Origin: Methylotenera_A sp031381645
GTDB taxonomy: Bacteria; Pseudomonadota; Gammaproteobacteria; Burkholderiales; Methylophilaceae
NCBI GenBank assembly: GCA_031381645.1
Contig: JANMYB010000088.1
Coordinates: forward strand, 1 to 47,357
Length of the DNA: 47,357 bases
Reading direction: 5' to 3'
Part shown: positions 33,269 to 43,276 of the stretch, piece by piece
Position numbering within the stretch: position 1 is the stretch's first letter
Layout of the letters: every line of letters starts with the position of its first letter
Notes under the pieces: generated by a model
What the model was told of the DNA's origin: nothing
Database searches by the model: none
What the model saw: the letters and a program-made list of their open reading frames with translations, nothing else
Program-made: the position numbers and the translations under genes

Positions 33269-33444
33269 CTCAATATTCCAAAACAACCATTTAAGAAGCC
33301 ACTACAAATTTGATACTTGGGTGCTGATGCAAGACGCACGGCATGCAGAAACCAGAATGTACTTTTGGGTACATGAGGATTACGAATACCGCGCAACGCC
33401 GCAGCACGCCAAAAGATTAAGTTTGTTGTGATTTCTTTATGCAT
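33265..33444 (-). CDS. Possible 59-aa ORF wedged between murB and ddl
   Basis: The frame starts with an ATG inside the last codons of murB (8-nt overlap) and ends with a TGA overlapping the ddl ATG by 4 nt. It therefore bridges the only sizeable gap (168 nt) in this part of the dcw cluster with the overlaps seen at true junctions. The product (MHKEITTNLIFWRAAALRGI and on) is basic and rich in aromatic residues, and has no clear membrane helix. I do not recognise it. It may be a repeat-derived frame that merely preserves translational coupling; an internal ATGTAC...GTACAT hairpin is present. Confidence 0.4.
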   Translation of the reverse strand: MHKEITTNLIFWRAAALRGIRNPHVPKSTFWFLHAVRLASAPKYQICSGFLNGCFGILR

Positions 33445-34324
33445 ATTCACCAATCACCCTTACTTCCTGTTGCAAGACAACGCCTTGCTTCTCGAGCACT
33501 GTGTCTTTCATATGACGAATCAGCAACTCAATATCCAGCGCGGTCGCATCCCCCAAATTCACAATAAAATTGGCGTGTTTCGGAGAGATTTGCGCACCTC
33601 CAATCTGGTAACCTTTTAAACCACTCGCCTCAATCAAGCGTGCCGCAAAATCGCCATGCGGATTTCTAAAAGTTGAGCCTGCACTCGGCAAGTTCAGCGG
33701 TTGACTGGCTAAACGTGTTGCCAGTAAATTCTTAATTTTTTGATGTGATTCATCTGCATCACCTTGCTCTAAATTGAACCAAGCGCCCAAAAACCATTCA
33801 TCAGAAACTGGCATTTCCACATGACGATAGCTCGGGATAAATTCAGATTCGTTGCGCACATGCGTTACGCCTTTCCTGTCGATGGTCAACACTTGATGTA
33901 CGATATTCCAAGTTTCTGAGCCGTAGCAACCCGCATTCATGGCCAGCGCACCGCCCACTGTGCCAGGAATTCCCGCCATAAATTCGCCACCATCTCTATA
34001 ATGGCTTGCAGAAAACTTGGCGAATTTTCCGCAAGTCACACCAGCTTCTGCGTAAATGTATTTACCATCCACACGTAAATCACTCAAGGCCTGATGCATG
34101 ACAATCACCGTGCCACGCACGCCGCCATCACGCACCAATAAATTGCTGCCTAAACCAATAAAAAAAACGGGTTCAGCATGGTCTAAAGTACGCATAAAAG
34201 CTTGTAATTCGCTTAAATTTTCCGCAATAAATAGGCGATCAGCACGGCCGCCCACACGCCAGCTGGTATAGCGCGCCAGTGGTTCGTTTTTAAGTAATTG
34301 CGATTTTGCTTCGACTTGCGTCAT
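33437..34324 (-). CDS. murB: UDP-N-acetylenolpyruvoylglucosamine reductase
   Basis: FAD-dependent reductase producing UDP-MurNAc. The 295-residue type has the FAD site FIGLGSNLLVRDGGVRG, AGIPGTVGGALAMNAGCYG, the catalytic SAGSTFRNP and GLKGYQIGGAQISPKHANF. It overlaps murC by 4 nt (ATGA). Confidence 0.96.
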   Translation of the reverse strand: MTQVEAKSQLLKNEPLARYTSWRVGGRADRLFIAENLSELQAFMRTLDHAEPVFFIGLGSNLLVRDGGVRGTVIVMHQALSDLRVDGKYIYAEAGVTCGKFAKFSASHYRDGGEFMAGIPGTVGGALAMNAGCYGSETWNIVHQVLTIDRKGVTHVRNESEFIPSYRHVEMPVSDEWFLGAWFNLEQGDADESHQKIKNLLATRLASQPLNLPSAGSTFRNPHGDFAARLIEASGLKGYQIGGAQISPKHANFIVNLGDATALDIELLIRHMKDTVLEKQGVVLQQEVRVIGEYA

Positions 34325-35718
34325 ACCTTTGCCAACTCCCTAGTATTGGATGCCACGTGTCCGATAGAGCCTGCACCCATCACAATCACCACATCATTTG
34401 CTTGCGCCATATTCAAAATTGCTTGCGGCATTTCGTCGGTGGTTTCCACAAATAGTGGCTCCACCTTGCCTGCCACACGTACCGCCCGGATTAACGAGCG
34501 TGCGTCTGCCGCCACAATTGGTGCCTCGCCCGCTGAATAGACTTCAGTCAATATCACGGCATCGGCGGTAGAAAGTACGCGTACAAAATCCTCGAAACAA
34601 TCACGCGTGCGCGTAAAGCGATGTGGCTGAAATGCTAATACTAGCTTGCGGTTTGGGAAGGCGTCGCGCGCTGCGGCAATAACCGCCTGCATCTCGACGG
34701 GATGATGTCCATAGTCATCGATTAATGTAAATGCACCGCCTGCTTTGCTTGCAACTTCGCCATAACGCTCAAAACGGCGGCCAACGCCTTTAAATTCTGC
34801 CAGCGCTTTGATGATAAATTTATCCTCAATATTGAGCTCGCTTGCAATGGCAATCGCAGCCAGCGCATTCAACACATAATGATTACCCGGCAGGTTTAGC
34901 GTTACGTCAAACGTCGTCGTCACGCCGTTGACTCTATCGACAGTAAAATGCATTTTGCCGTTGTCGGCGCGTACATTTCTGGCGCGAATTCTTGCTTCCT
35001 CACTGAATCCATAAGTCATCACAGGCTTAGTCACGCGCGGCAAAATCTCGCGAATATTGGCATCATCCACGCACACCACCGCCATACCCCAAAACGGCAA
35101 TTGCTGTAAAAATTCCACAAACGCACTCTTAAGCTTGTCGAAACTATGTTCATAAGTATCCATGTGGTCTTGGTCGATATTGGTCACTACCGCCATCACT
35201 GGCGTTAAATGTAGGAACGAAGCGTCTGACTCATCCGCTTCCGCCACAATGTATTCGCCTGTACCCAGTCGCGCATTGGCGCTGGCAGATTCGAGTTTTC
35301 CACCAATGACGAAGGTGGGATCCATACCAGCCTCGGCCAAAATACTGGCGATAAGGCTAGTAGTTGTAGTTTTACCATGCGTGCCTGCTACGGCAATACC
35401 TTGCCGAAAACGCATCAGCTCTGCCAACATTAAGGCGCGGGGCACAACAGGGATATTTTTTGCACGTGCAGCGATAATTTCAGGATTTTTCTCATTCACA
35501 GCAGAAGAAACCACCACCACATCCGCCTCACTTAAGTTCTCTGTGGCGTGGCCTTGATATACTTTTGCACCAAATTTTTCCAAGCGTTTTGTTGTGTCAT
35601 TTTTTGCCAAATCTGATCCTGTAACTTTGAAATCTAAATTCAGCAACACTTCAGCAATACCACTCATACCAGCGCCGCCGATACCCACAAAATGTATGTT
35701 CTTCACTTTATGCTTCAC
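34321..35718 (-). CDS. murC: UDP-N-acetylmuramate--L-alanine ligase
   Basis: Adds L-alanine to UDP-MurNAc. It has the N-terminal IHFVGIGGAGMSGIAEVL, the ATP site VAGTHGKTTTTSLIASIL, VVTNIDQDHMDTYEHS and a C-terminal domain with DDYGHHPVEM. I place the start at the GTG at 35718: it has GGAG at the right spacing and overlaps the murG stop by 4 nt (GTGA). The ATG 18 nt earlier lies deeper in murG. This gives 465 residues. Confidence 0.95.
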   Translation of the reverse strand: MKHKVKNIHFVGIGGAGMSGIAEVLLNLDFKVTGSDLAKNDTTKRLEKFGAKVYQGHATENLSEADVVVVSSAVNEKNPEIIAARAKNIPVVPRALMLAELMRFRQGIAVAGTHGKTTTTSLIASILAEAGMDPTFVIGGKLESASANARLGTGEYIVAEADESDASFLHLTPVMAVVTNIDQDHMDTYEHSFDKLKSAFVEFLQQLPFWGMAVVCVDDANIREILPRVTKPVMTYGFSEEARIRARNVRADNGKMHFTVDRVNGVTTTFDVTLNLPGNHYVLNALAAIAIASELNIEDKFIIKALAEFKGVGRRFERYGEVASKAGGAFTLIDDYGHHPVEMQAVIAAARDAFPNRKLVLAFQPHRFTRTRDCFEDFVRVLSTADAVILTEVYSAGEAPIVAADARSLIRAVRVAGKVEPLFVETTDEMPQAILNMAQANDVVIVMGAGSIGHVASNTRELAKV

Positions 35719-36806
35719 AAGGCTATCTCCATACATATTTTTGCAACAGCATGCGTAGCTTCTGGCTTAGCGAGTTGCTTGGCTTTAATCGCCATTTCTA
35801 GGCAACTCTCACGCGTTAAATTACGCAAAATTTCTGTCGCTTTTTGCACATTAAATTCACTTTGTTGTATCAATTTCGCCGCACCTGAATCGCTTAAATA
35901 TTTGGCGTTATAAGTTTGGTGATCATCTACCGCATGCGGGAAAGGTACTAATACGCTCGCGACGCCCACGCACGCCAACTCTGCTACTGTAAGCGCACCC
36001 GCACGGCAAACCACCACGTCCGCCCAAGCGTACATTTCGGCAATATTGTTAATAAAAGCCTTCGTTTCAGCCGCCCTAGAAGCCGCATGATAATTGGCTT
36101 GTAGAGCCTTTATATGCTTCTCTCCTGCCTGATGCACCACTTCAAAAGTATCTTTTGGAAGGCTCGCCAAAGCTTTTGGTAACACTTCATTCAGCGCTGT
36201 CGCGCCCAAGCTGCCACCAACTACTAATAATTTCAGATTGCCTGTACGCTGACCATAGCGCACTTCTGGCGTCGGTAATTGAGTAATTTCCTCTCGCACT
36301 GGGTTACCTACTAATTCAGCTTTATTGCCAAACGCTGAAGGAAATGCTGCTAGCACTTTGTTCGCGACTAAAGCCAAAGTTTTATTTGTTAAGCCCACAA
36401 CAGAGTTTTGCTCGTGAATTACCAATGGTTTACCGAGCAATTTCGCCATTAAGCCGCCTGGGAAAGCCGCAAAACCACCCATGCCCAGCACCACTGTTGG
36501 TTGATGCTGGCGAATAGCGGAAAAGCTTTGTTTAAACGCAATAGCTAATTTGATGGGCAACAACACCCAGCCCATCAAACCTTTACCGCGCACACCACGC
36601 ATGGCCATCATGGCTTTGCTGTAGTTTTTATCTTCAATTAATTTGTTTTCCATGCCGCCTTCGGTGCAAAGCCAGATCACTTTCCAGCCGCGCATAATCA
36701 TATAGTCCGCCACCGCCATGGCTGGGTAAACATGACCACCCGTGCCGCCTGCCATCACCATCAGCGTGCCTGTTTTTGACTGCGTGACTGGACTCGCGAA
36801 CATCAT
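35715..36806 (-). CDS. murG: Lipid II synthase (GlcNAc transferase) MurG
   Basis: Transfers GlcNAc to lipid I at the inner face of the membrane. The 363-residue GT28 protein has MVMAGGTGGHVYPAMAVAD, GMGGFAAFPGGLMAKLLG, HEQNSVVGLTNK and the C-terminal donor site VVCRAGALTVAELACVGV. It overlaps ftsW by 4 nt (ATGA) and murC by 4 nt. Confidence 0.97.
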   Translation of the reverse strand: MMFASPVTQSKTGTLMVMAGGTGGHVYPAMAVADYMIMRGWKVIWLCTEGGMENKLIEDKNYSKAMMAMRGVRGKGLMGWVLLPIKLAIAFKQSFSAIRQHQPTVVLGMGGFAAFPGGLMAKLLGKPLVIHEQNSVVGLTNKTLALVANKVLAAFPSAFGNKAELVGNPVREEITQLPTPEVRYGQRTGNLKLLVVGGSLGATALNEVLPKALASLPKDTFEVVHQAGEKHIKALQANYHAASRAAETKAFINNIAEMYAWADVVVCRAGALTVAELACVGVASVLVPFPHAVDDHQTYNAKYLSDSGAAKLIQQSEFNVQKATEILRNLTRESCLEMAIKAKQLAKPEATHAVAKICMEIAL

Positions 36807-37969
36807 GCTGGCAAGCCTTTCTGAAGCCGACGATTCTCAAAATCAATGCGTAGCAAAACCGCCATCGCGATGCAATTGGCCAAAATACCGCTACCGCCGA
36901 ATGAAAGTAGTGGCAACGTCAAACCCTTAGTTGGTAGCACGCCCATGTTCACACCAATATTGATAATGCCTTGCACACCTATCCACACACCAAGGCCTTG
37001 TGCCAGCAACGCCGCAAAATAACGCTCATTTGCCACCGCCTCTTTGCCTATGCCAAATGCGCGAATGACAATCCATACAAACAAACCTAGCACCGTCAGT
37101 ACGCCCACAAAACCGAGCTCTTCTGCAATTACCGCTAATAAGAAATCGGTATGCGCTTCAGGTAGATACAGCAATTTCTCGACACTTGCCCCCAAACCCA
37201 CACCAAACCATTCGCCGCGGCCGAAGGCGATAAGCGCATGCGAAAGCTGATAGCCTTTGCCGAACGGATCGGCCCACGGATCCATAAAACCAATCACGCG
37301 TTGCAAGCGATAAGGCGAGCTCCAAATCAAAAAGTAAATGGCGATTGGCAACAAAGCCACCAGCCCCGCGAATATTTTCACGTTAATACCGCCCAACCAA
37401 AGTATGGAAATGGAAATGGCTGCAATGACCGCAAATGCCCCAAAATCAGGCTCGCGTAGCAACAAGAAACCAACCAACACCATCACCGCCACCATAGGCA
37501 AAAAGCCTTTTTTAATACTATCCATCTGCGGCGCTTTGCGCACTGCATAATCAGCCACGTACATGGCGGCGAATAGCTTCATCAACTCAGAAGGTTGCAA
37601 ATTAATCACAAACAATGAAAGCCAACGTTGACTACCATTTACGCTGCGGCCCACGCCAGGAACCAGCACCAATATCAACAAAAATAAGCCCAATAAAAAT
37701 AAATAGGGTGCCATTTTTTGCCACAATGTCACAGGAATTTGAAACGATACAAATCCGGCCGCCAACCCAATCACTATAAAGATGGTTTGACGTATTAAAT
37801 AGTAAGTGCTTTGATGCCCGACGGCTTTGTCAGCCTCGGCAATCGCAATCGATGCTGAATACACCATTACCAAGCCTAAGCCTAATAAAATAAAAGTGAT
37901 CCAAAGCAACATTTGGTCGTAGCTGGCCGCATTTGCGCGTTCACTACTATGCATCACAGGGCTTAGCAT
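36803..37969 (-). CDS. ftsW: Septal peptidoglycan glycosyltransferase FtsW
   Basis: SEDS-family polymerase acting with FtsI at the septum. The 388-residue protein has about ten membrane helices and the SEDS marks GRSVNGSQRWL, LQPSELMKLFAAMYVADY, REPDFGAFAVI, YLPEAHTDFLLAVIAEELG and LPLLSFGGSGILANCIAMA. The start overlaps murD by 7 nt. Confidence 0.96.
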   Translation of the reverse strand: MLSPVMHSSERANAASYDQMLLWITFILLGLGLVMVYSASIAIAEADKAVGHQSTYYLIRQTIFIVIGLAAGFVSFQIPVTLWQKMAPYLFLLGLFLLILVLVPGVGRSVNGSQRWLSLFVINLQPSELMKLFAAMYVADYAVRKAPQMDSIKKGFLPMVAVMVLVGFLLLREPDFGAFAVIAAISISILWLGGINVKIFAGLVALLPIAIYFLIWSSPYRLQRVIGFMDPWADPFGKGYQLSHALIAFGRGEWFGVGLGASVEKLLYLPEAHTDFLLAVIAEELGFVGVLTVLGLFVWIVIRAFGIGKEAVANERYFAALLAQGLGVWIGVQGIINIGVNMGVLPTKGLTLPLLSFGGSGILANCIAMAVLLRIDFENRRLQKGLPA

Positions 37970-39348
37970 GCCGCCACCTTTTGTGTATTTTGTTGCAAGC
38001 TTTTAACCGCTGCCACAAACACTTCTGCACGGTGCTCATAGTTTTTAAACATATCAAAGCTAGCACAAGCAGGGGAAAGCAACACCGCATCGCCCGCCTT
38101 GGCCACTTTTTTGGCGATATTCACCGCCTCGGGCAAATCTGTCGCACGGTAAATGGGGATATTAATTTCTGCTAACACTGCTTCAATTAAAGGGGCATCG
38201 CGACCTATCAGCACAGCCGCACAGCTATTGACTTGCAGGGCAGGTGCTAAAGGTGTGAAATCTTGACCTTTGCCATCCCCACCTGCAATTAATACTACTT
38301 TTTGTGGCTTACCATTTTTAGTCATTCCCAAAACAGCTGCACATGTCGCACCGACATTGGTGCCTTTAGAATCATCATAAAAATCTATGCCATCAATATT
38401 GGCAACCCACTCCACGCGATGCGGCAAACCTTTAAAATCTCGCAATGCATGCATTATGGAAGCTTTTTCGATGCCAACAGCAGTGCATAAACCCGCCGCT
38501 GCAAGCGCATTTGCGACATTATGTTGGCCAGAAATTTTCAACTCGCTGGTTTTACACAATTTACGTTGTCCGCTCGTCAAGTAATGCACACCTGCATCAT
38601 CAATTAAGCCAAGATCATTTGCGTTAGGTGCGGCATTCAAGCCAAATGTCACAACATTCTCTGGCCGCATCGCAAGCGTTATTACGTCATCGCGATTCAA
38701 CACCGCCACTTTTGCATGCGCTAAAATACGCGATTTAGCGATCGCATAATCAGCAACACTCGCATATCTATCCAAATGATCTTCACTTACATTCAGCACC
38801 GTTGCAGCGTCTAAATGCAAGTTAGATGTGCTTTCCAGCTGAAAGCTAGAAAGCTCTAACACATAAATATCAGGCGTTTCCATTTGCAGCGCATCCAACA
38901 CCGGCAAACCAATATTGCCCGCTACGATTGTTTTTAAGCCCGCCTCTTTACAGATTTCACCGACCAAAGTCGTTACTGTGGTTTTACCATTTGAGCCAGT
39001 AATGCCAATGACTTTTACATTTCTCGAGCGGTATTGCGCAAATAATTCCACATCACCAATCACAGGAATACCTTGTTGTATAGCGGCTTGCACGGCAAGG
39101 TCACTTGTTGGCACGCCCGGACTTATCACAATCAGCTCGGCTTTTAATAGGACTTCCCGCTTAAATTGTCCTGTGTGATAAATGACTTGCGACATATGAC
39201 TAGTCAATTCTTCCATATTGGGCGGGTTGACACGCGAATCTGCCGCAGACAAAATTGCTCCTTGCTTAGTTAGCCAACGCAAAGCCGATCGACCCGTTTC
39301 ACCAAGACCTAACACTAATACTTTTTTGTTTTTTAACTCAATTTTCAA
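37963..39348 (-). CDS. murD: UDP-N-acetylmuramoylalanine--D-glutamate ligase
   Basis: Adds D-glutamate to UDP-MurNAc-L-Ala. The 461-residue protein contains LVLGLGETGRSALRWL, the ATP loop GITGSNGKTTVTTLVGEI, NVSEDHLDRYASV and FYDDSKGTNVGAT. It follows mraY after 10 nt. Confidence 0.96.
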   Translation of the reverse strand: MKIELKNKKVLVLGLGETGRSALRWLTKQGAILSAADSRVNPPNMEELTSHMSQVIYHTGQFKREVLLKAELIVISPGVPTSDLAVQAAIQQGIPVIGDVELFAQYRSRNVKVIGITGSNGKTTVTTLVGEICKEAGLKTIVAGNIGLPVLDALQMETPDIYVLELSSFQLESTSNLHLDAATVLNVSEDHLDRYASVADYAIAKSRILAHAKVAVLNRDDVITLAMRPENVVTFGLNAAPNANDLGLIDDAGVHYLTSGQRKLCKTSELKISGQHNVANALAAAGLCTAVGIEKASIMHALRDFKGLPHRVEWVANIDGIDFYDDSKGTNVGATCAAVLGMTKNGKPQKVVLIAGGDGKGQDFTPLAPALQVNSCAAVLIGRDAPLIEAVLAEINIPIYRATDLPEAVNIAKKVAKAGDAVLLSPACASFDMFKNYEHRAEVFVAAVKSLQQNTQKVAAC

Positions 39349-39358
39349 TTTAAAATCT

Positions 39359-40462
39359 TTATCTCAATTTCAAGGTAGAAAGTCCTACCAAAACTAGCAT
39401 CATGGTGATGATCCAAAACCGCACAACAACCTGTGTTTCTTTCCAACCTTTTTGCTCATAGTGATGATGCAAGGGTGCCATTAAGAAAATGCGTTTGCCG
39501 GTACCCGTTTTCTTTTTGGTGTATTTAAAATACAGCACTTGTAGCGCAACCGAAAAAGTCTCCACCACAAAAACGCCACCCATAATAAACAACACAATTT
39601 CTTGTCGTACTATTACCGCTACAACGCCCAGAGCGGCTCCCAGAGCTAATGCACCTACATCACCCATGAACACTTCTGCAGGATAAGCGTTAAACCATAA
39701 GAAACCCAAGCCCGCGCCTGCCATGGCAGCGCAAAACACCATCAACTCACCCGCACCTGCCACATATGGAATACCCAAGTATTTTGAGAAATATAAATGC
39801 CCTGCTACGTAAGCAAAAATAGCAAGTGCGCTACCTACCATTACCGTTGGCATAATCGCAAGACCATCCAAGCCGTCGGTCAAATTCACCGCATTGCTAC
39901 TGCCAACAATCACTAAGTAAGTCAGTACAATAAAGGCCATAGCACTTAAAGGCAGCACTAAATGTTTAAGAAACGGGAAAATAAGTGTAGTTTCTGCAGG
40001 CGTTGTAGATGTTTGAAACAAGAAAATTGCCACGCCCAAACCGATGATACTTTGCCAAAAATATTTCGCTTTTGCAGATAATCCTTTAGGATTTTTATGC
40101 ACCACTTTGCGGTAATCATCAACCCATCCAATTGCACCAAAACCAAGCGTGGTTACCAGCACCACCCAAATATACTTGTTGTGTAAATCGCCCCACAATA
40201 AAGTGGCTATTGAAATCGCCACTAAAATAAGCGCGCCACCCATGGTGGGTGTGCCTGCTTTTATCAAATGTGTTTGTGGGCCGTCGTCACGCACTGCTTG
40301 CCCCACCTTGTATTGAGTGAGTTTGCGTATCATGGTCGGACCAACCATAAATGAAATAATCAAAGCAGTAAGTGTCGCCAAAACTGCACGTAGCGTGATG
40401 TAATTAAACACATTAAAACCACGAATATCGTGCGCCAAGTAGCGTGCAAGTTCTAGTAGCAT
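39359..40462 (-). CDS. mraY: Phospho-MurNAc-pentapeptide transferase
   Basis: Forms lipid I on undecaprenyl phosphate. The 367-residue membrane enzyme has ten helices and the signatures DDGPQTHLIKAGTPTMGG, FGAIGWVDDYRKVV with the Asp pair, SNAVNLTDGLDGLAI and MAPLHHHYEQKGW. Its ATG overlaps the murF TAA by 1 nt (TAATG), next to two long homopolymers. Confidence 0.97.
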   Translation of the reverse strand: MLLELARYLAHDIRGFNVFNYITLRAVLATLTALIISFMVGPTMIRKLTQYKVGQAVRDDGPQTHLIKAGTPTMGGALILVAISIATLLWGDLHNKYIWVVLVTTLGFGAIGWVDDYRKVVHKNPKGLSAKAKYFWQSIIGLGVAIFLFQTSTTPAETTLIFPFLKHLVLPLSAMAFIVLTYLVIVGSSNAVNLTDGLDGLAIMPTVMVGSALAIFAYVAGHLYFSKYLGIPYVAGAGELMVFCAAMAGAGLGFLWFNAYPAEVFMGDVGALALGAALGVVAVIVRQEIVLFIMGGVFVVETFSVALQVLYFKYTKKKTGTGKRIFLMAPLHHHYEQKGWKETQVVVRFWIITMMLVLVGLSTLKLR

Positions 40463-41820
40463 TATTCCCCCCCCAGCTTGTCATTTTTTTTTAAAATTTG
40501 ATTTACCACGCGCTCCATTTGCATAAAACGCGAGCCTTTTACCAACACGGTGGCGTTACTATTCATTACTGGCTTCAAGCTTTCAATCAAAGCTTCCATG
40601 TTCGTAAAGTGTTGCGCGTTAGCGCCAAAAGCATCTGCTGCTTTTGCACTTAAATCGCCGAAAGTGAGTAGATGTGAGATGTTTTTTTGTTTGGCGTACA
40701 AGCCAATATCGGCGTGCATCTGGGGCGCACCTGTACCCAGCTCCGCCATATCGCCCATCACGAAAATCTGAGATGTTTTCTGGTTAGCTAATACATCAAT
40801 GGCTGCTTTCATCGAATCTGGATTAGCGTTATAAGTGTCATCTATCACTACCGCGCCGTTATTGCCTTGTAGCCAATTCAAACGACCTTTTACTGCGCCA
40901 AAAACAGTCAGTCCTTTTGCTATATCCTCATTCGAAACGCCTAGCGCAACTGCTACAGCACTTGCTGCCAACGCATTATGAATATTGTGAACTCCTAATA
41001 CGCTGAGCGTAAATTCCATTTCCCCGTTAGGTGTTTTAAGATTGACCTCTGTCTGATTGCCGTTTATTTTGTAAGTCGCGTTAACGTCGGCGGGGGTTAT
41101 CAATCCAAACGTGATGATCCTTTTATTTTTATTGAGAGATTTCCAGTAGTCTGCAAAATCATCATCCACATTGATAATCGCAGTGCCATTGGCTTCCAGC
41201 CCCTCATAAATTTCGCCTTTGGCGCGCGCAATTGCTTCGCGCGAGCCCAATTCGCCAATATGCGCAGTACCCGCATTATTCACAATAGCCACTGTAGGTA
41301 GCGCCAAATTAGTGAGGTAACGAATTTCGCCTTCGTGATTCATACCCATTTCGATGACTGCAACCGTATGTTCAGTGCGTAGTTTCAGCAATGTAAGCGG
41401 CATGCCAATATCATTATTCAAATTGCCTTGGGTCGCCAATACGACACCCTTAGCAGCAGCCAAAATCGTTGCAATCATCTCTTTAACTGTGGTTTTTCCA
41501 TTACTACCTGTGACTGCCACCAGTGGTAATAAAAACTGTTGGCGCCAATGTTTTGCCAGCTTGCCTAAACTTGAGTGGGTATTTAGCACCACTACTGCCG
41601 GACGAGCTGTTGTGTTTTCATCTGACACCAGCACCGCCGCAGCGCCTTGCTGAATGGACTCTAGCGCGTAGGTGTTGCCATTAAAATTTTCGCCTTTAAT
41701 ACCAATAAATAATTGTTTTTTTACAATGTTGCGACTATCGGTACCAACGCTTTGCACTAGCACATCATCGCCGAGCATGCGCCCGTTCACCACTTTTGCG
41801 ATTTCACTAAGCATCAACAT
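40462..41820 (-). CDS. murF: UDP-MurNAc-tripeptide--D-alanyl-D-alanine ligase
   Basis: Adds D-Ala-D-Ala to complete the pentapeptide. From the ATG at 41820 (SD AAAGGTG) it has 452 residues, the E. coli length. Motifs are VGTDSRNIVKKQLFIGIKG, VAVTGSNGKTTVKEMIATIL, VIEMGMNHEGEIRYL and DDTYNANPDSMKAAID. An upstream extension to 41994 would run into murE. The last codons hold A9 and G8 tracts. Confidence 0.96.
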   Translation of the reverse strand: MLMLSEIAKVVNGRMLGDDVLVQSVGTDSRNIVKKQLFIGIKGENFNGNTYALESIQQGAAAVLVSDENTTARPAVVVLNTHSSLGKLAKHWRQQFLLPLVAVTGSNGKTTVKEMIATILAAAKGVVLATQGNLNNDIGMPLTLLKLRTEHTVAVIEMGMNHEGEIRYLTNLALPTVAIVNNAGTAHIGELGSREAIARAKGEIYEGLEANGTAIINVDDDFADYWKSLNKNKRIITFGLITPADVNATYKINGNQTEVNLKTPNGEMEFTLSVLGVHNIHNALAASAVAVALGVSNEDIAKGLTVFGAVKGRLNWLQGNNGAVVIDDTYNANPDSMKAAIDVLANQKTSQIFVMGDMAELGTGAPQMHADIGLYAKQKNISHLLTFGDLSAKAADAFGANAQHFTNMEALIESLKPVMNSNATVLVKGSRFMQMERVVNQILKKNDKLGGE

Positions 41821-41842
41821 GCGAGCACCTTTATAAAGATCT

Positions 41843-43276
41843 TCATAGCGATGCCGCCTGATAGGCGTTAAGTACATTTTGAGCTTGTTCAACATCACTA
41901 AAATGATGTTTTTTACCTGCGATTTCTTGGTAGTCCTCATGACCTTTACCTGCAATGAGTACAATATCGTTCGGTTTGGCAGAAAAAATCCCAACAGAGA
42001 TGGCTTTAGCGCGATCTTCTTCTATTATAAAATTGCTTTGCATGCCTGTTAAAATATCTTGAATAATTTTTTCAGGCGCTTCATCGCGCGGATTATCCGA
42101 TGTCACCACCACCGCATCGGCAATTTCACTTGCAACTTTTCCCATCAATTCGCGCTTGCCCACATCGCGATTGCCACCGCAACCAAATACGCAAATGAGT
42201 TTGGCGCTAGCCTGCGCTTTTAATGTGGTCAGCACTTTTTCTAAAGCGTCTGGAGTGTGCGCATAGTCCACCACCACTAAAGGCAAATTGCCGCCACCCA
42301 ATTGCTGCATGCGCCCGCTGGCAGACTGAATGTGTGAAATTGCTTCTATCGCATCCTCTAAAATCACCTTAGATGCAAGCAAAGTCGCCAACACCGCGAG
42401 TACGTTATACACATTGAAACGTCCTATTAAGTTTGCTTTTACAGGCGCATTACCATGTGGCGTCACAGCATAAAAAACAAAATGGGTATTTTCAAAATGC
42501 AGCTCGGTCGCCCTAACTAAACCACGATCGATGCCATAACTCAATACTGGCGTACCAACACTAGTTAATTCTTCTTCAATTTCCCGGCCAAATTTATCAT
42601 CACAATTCAGCACGGCAACCTTTAAATCACTGCCAATAAATAGGCCACGTTTCGCATCTGCATAATCCTCAAACGAACCGTGATAATCCAAATGATCTCG
42701 CGTTAAATTACTCAAGACCGCCACATCAAAATTCACGCCACGCACACGACCTTGATGCAACCCATGTGAAGACACTTCCATGGCGACGGTCTTAACCTCT
42801 TGCTTCACATAATCAGCCAACATTTCCTGCAGCAAAACTGCATCTGGTGTGGTATTCATGCTTGGCTTAAGCTGATTTGGCAAACCGTTACCTAGCGTAC
42901 CAATCACCGCAGTTTTATTACTTAAATGGTTAAAACATTGTGAGAGCCATTGCGAAATCGAAGTTTTACCATTGGTGCCCGTCACTCCTATCATCCACAG
43001 TTTTTCAGAAGGGTTTCCATAAAACTGGCTAGCAATAGTGCCCGCTTGTAGGCGTAATTGTTTAATTGGCTTATTTTCAATGTCCCACTTAGCATTCCAT
43101 TCAAAATTCTCAGAATCCCAAATTACCGCACTTGCGCCGTTTCTTATAGCCTCTGCAATATAGTTGCGGCCATCAGCCTTATCACCCGGATAAGCCAAAA
43201 ACAAGCTGCCAGACTTAACTTTTCTGCTGTCTGAAGTGATATTTTTTAGGGGTGTTTTTATCGTATGTTGACTCAT
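41843..43276 (-). CDS. murE: UDP-MurNAc-L-Ala-D-Glu--meso-diaminopimelate ligase
   Basis: Adds meso-diaminopimelate to the stem peptide. The 477-residue protein has IGVTGTNGKTSISQWLSQCF, AMEVSSHGLHQGRVRGV, LTRDHLDYHGSFEDYA and the meso-DAP-selective DNPRDEAPEKI. The ATG overlaps the ftsI stop by 4 nt; murF starts 22 nt after its stop. Confidence 0.96.
   Translation of the reverse strand: MSQHTIKTPLKNITSDSRKVKSGSLFLAYPGDKADGRNYIAEAIRNGASAVIWDSENFEWNAKWDIENKPIKQLRLQAGTIASQFYGNPSEKLWMIGVTGTNGKTSISQWLSQCFNHLSNKTAVIGTLGNGLPNQLKPSMNTTPDAVLLQEMLADYVKQEVKTVAMEVSSHGLHQGRVRGVNFDVAVLSNLTRDHLDYHGSFEDYADAKRGLFIGSDLKVAVLNCDDKFGREIEEELTSVGTPVLSYGIDRGLVRATELHFENTHFVFYAVTPHGNAPVKANLIGRFNVYNVLAVLATLLASKVILEDAIEAISHIQSASGRMQQLGGGNLPLVVVDYAHTPDALEKVLTTLKAQASAKLICVFGCGGNRDVGKRELMGKVASEIADAVVVTSDNPRDEAPEKIIQDILTGMQSNFIIEEDRAKAISVGIFSAKPNDIVLIAGKGHEDYQEIAGKKHHFSDVEQAQNVLNAYQAASL

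Noticed and set aside
41821..41994. N-terminal extension of murF
   Set aside because: It overlaps the end of murE and lacks MurF similarity; the ATG at 41820 has AAAGG and gives the usual length.
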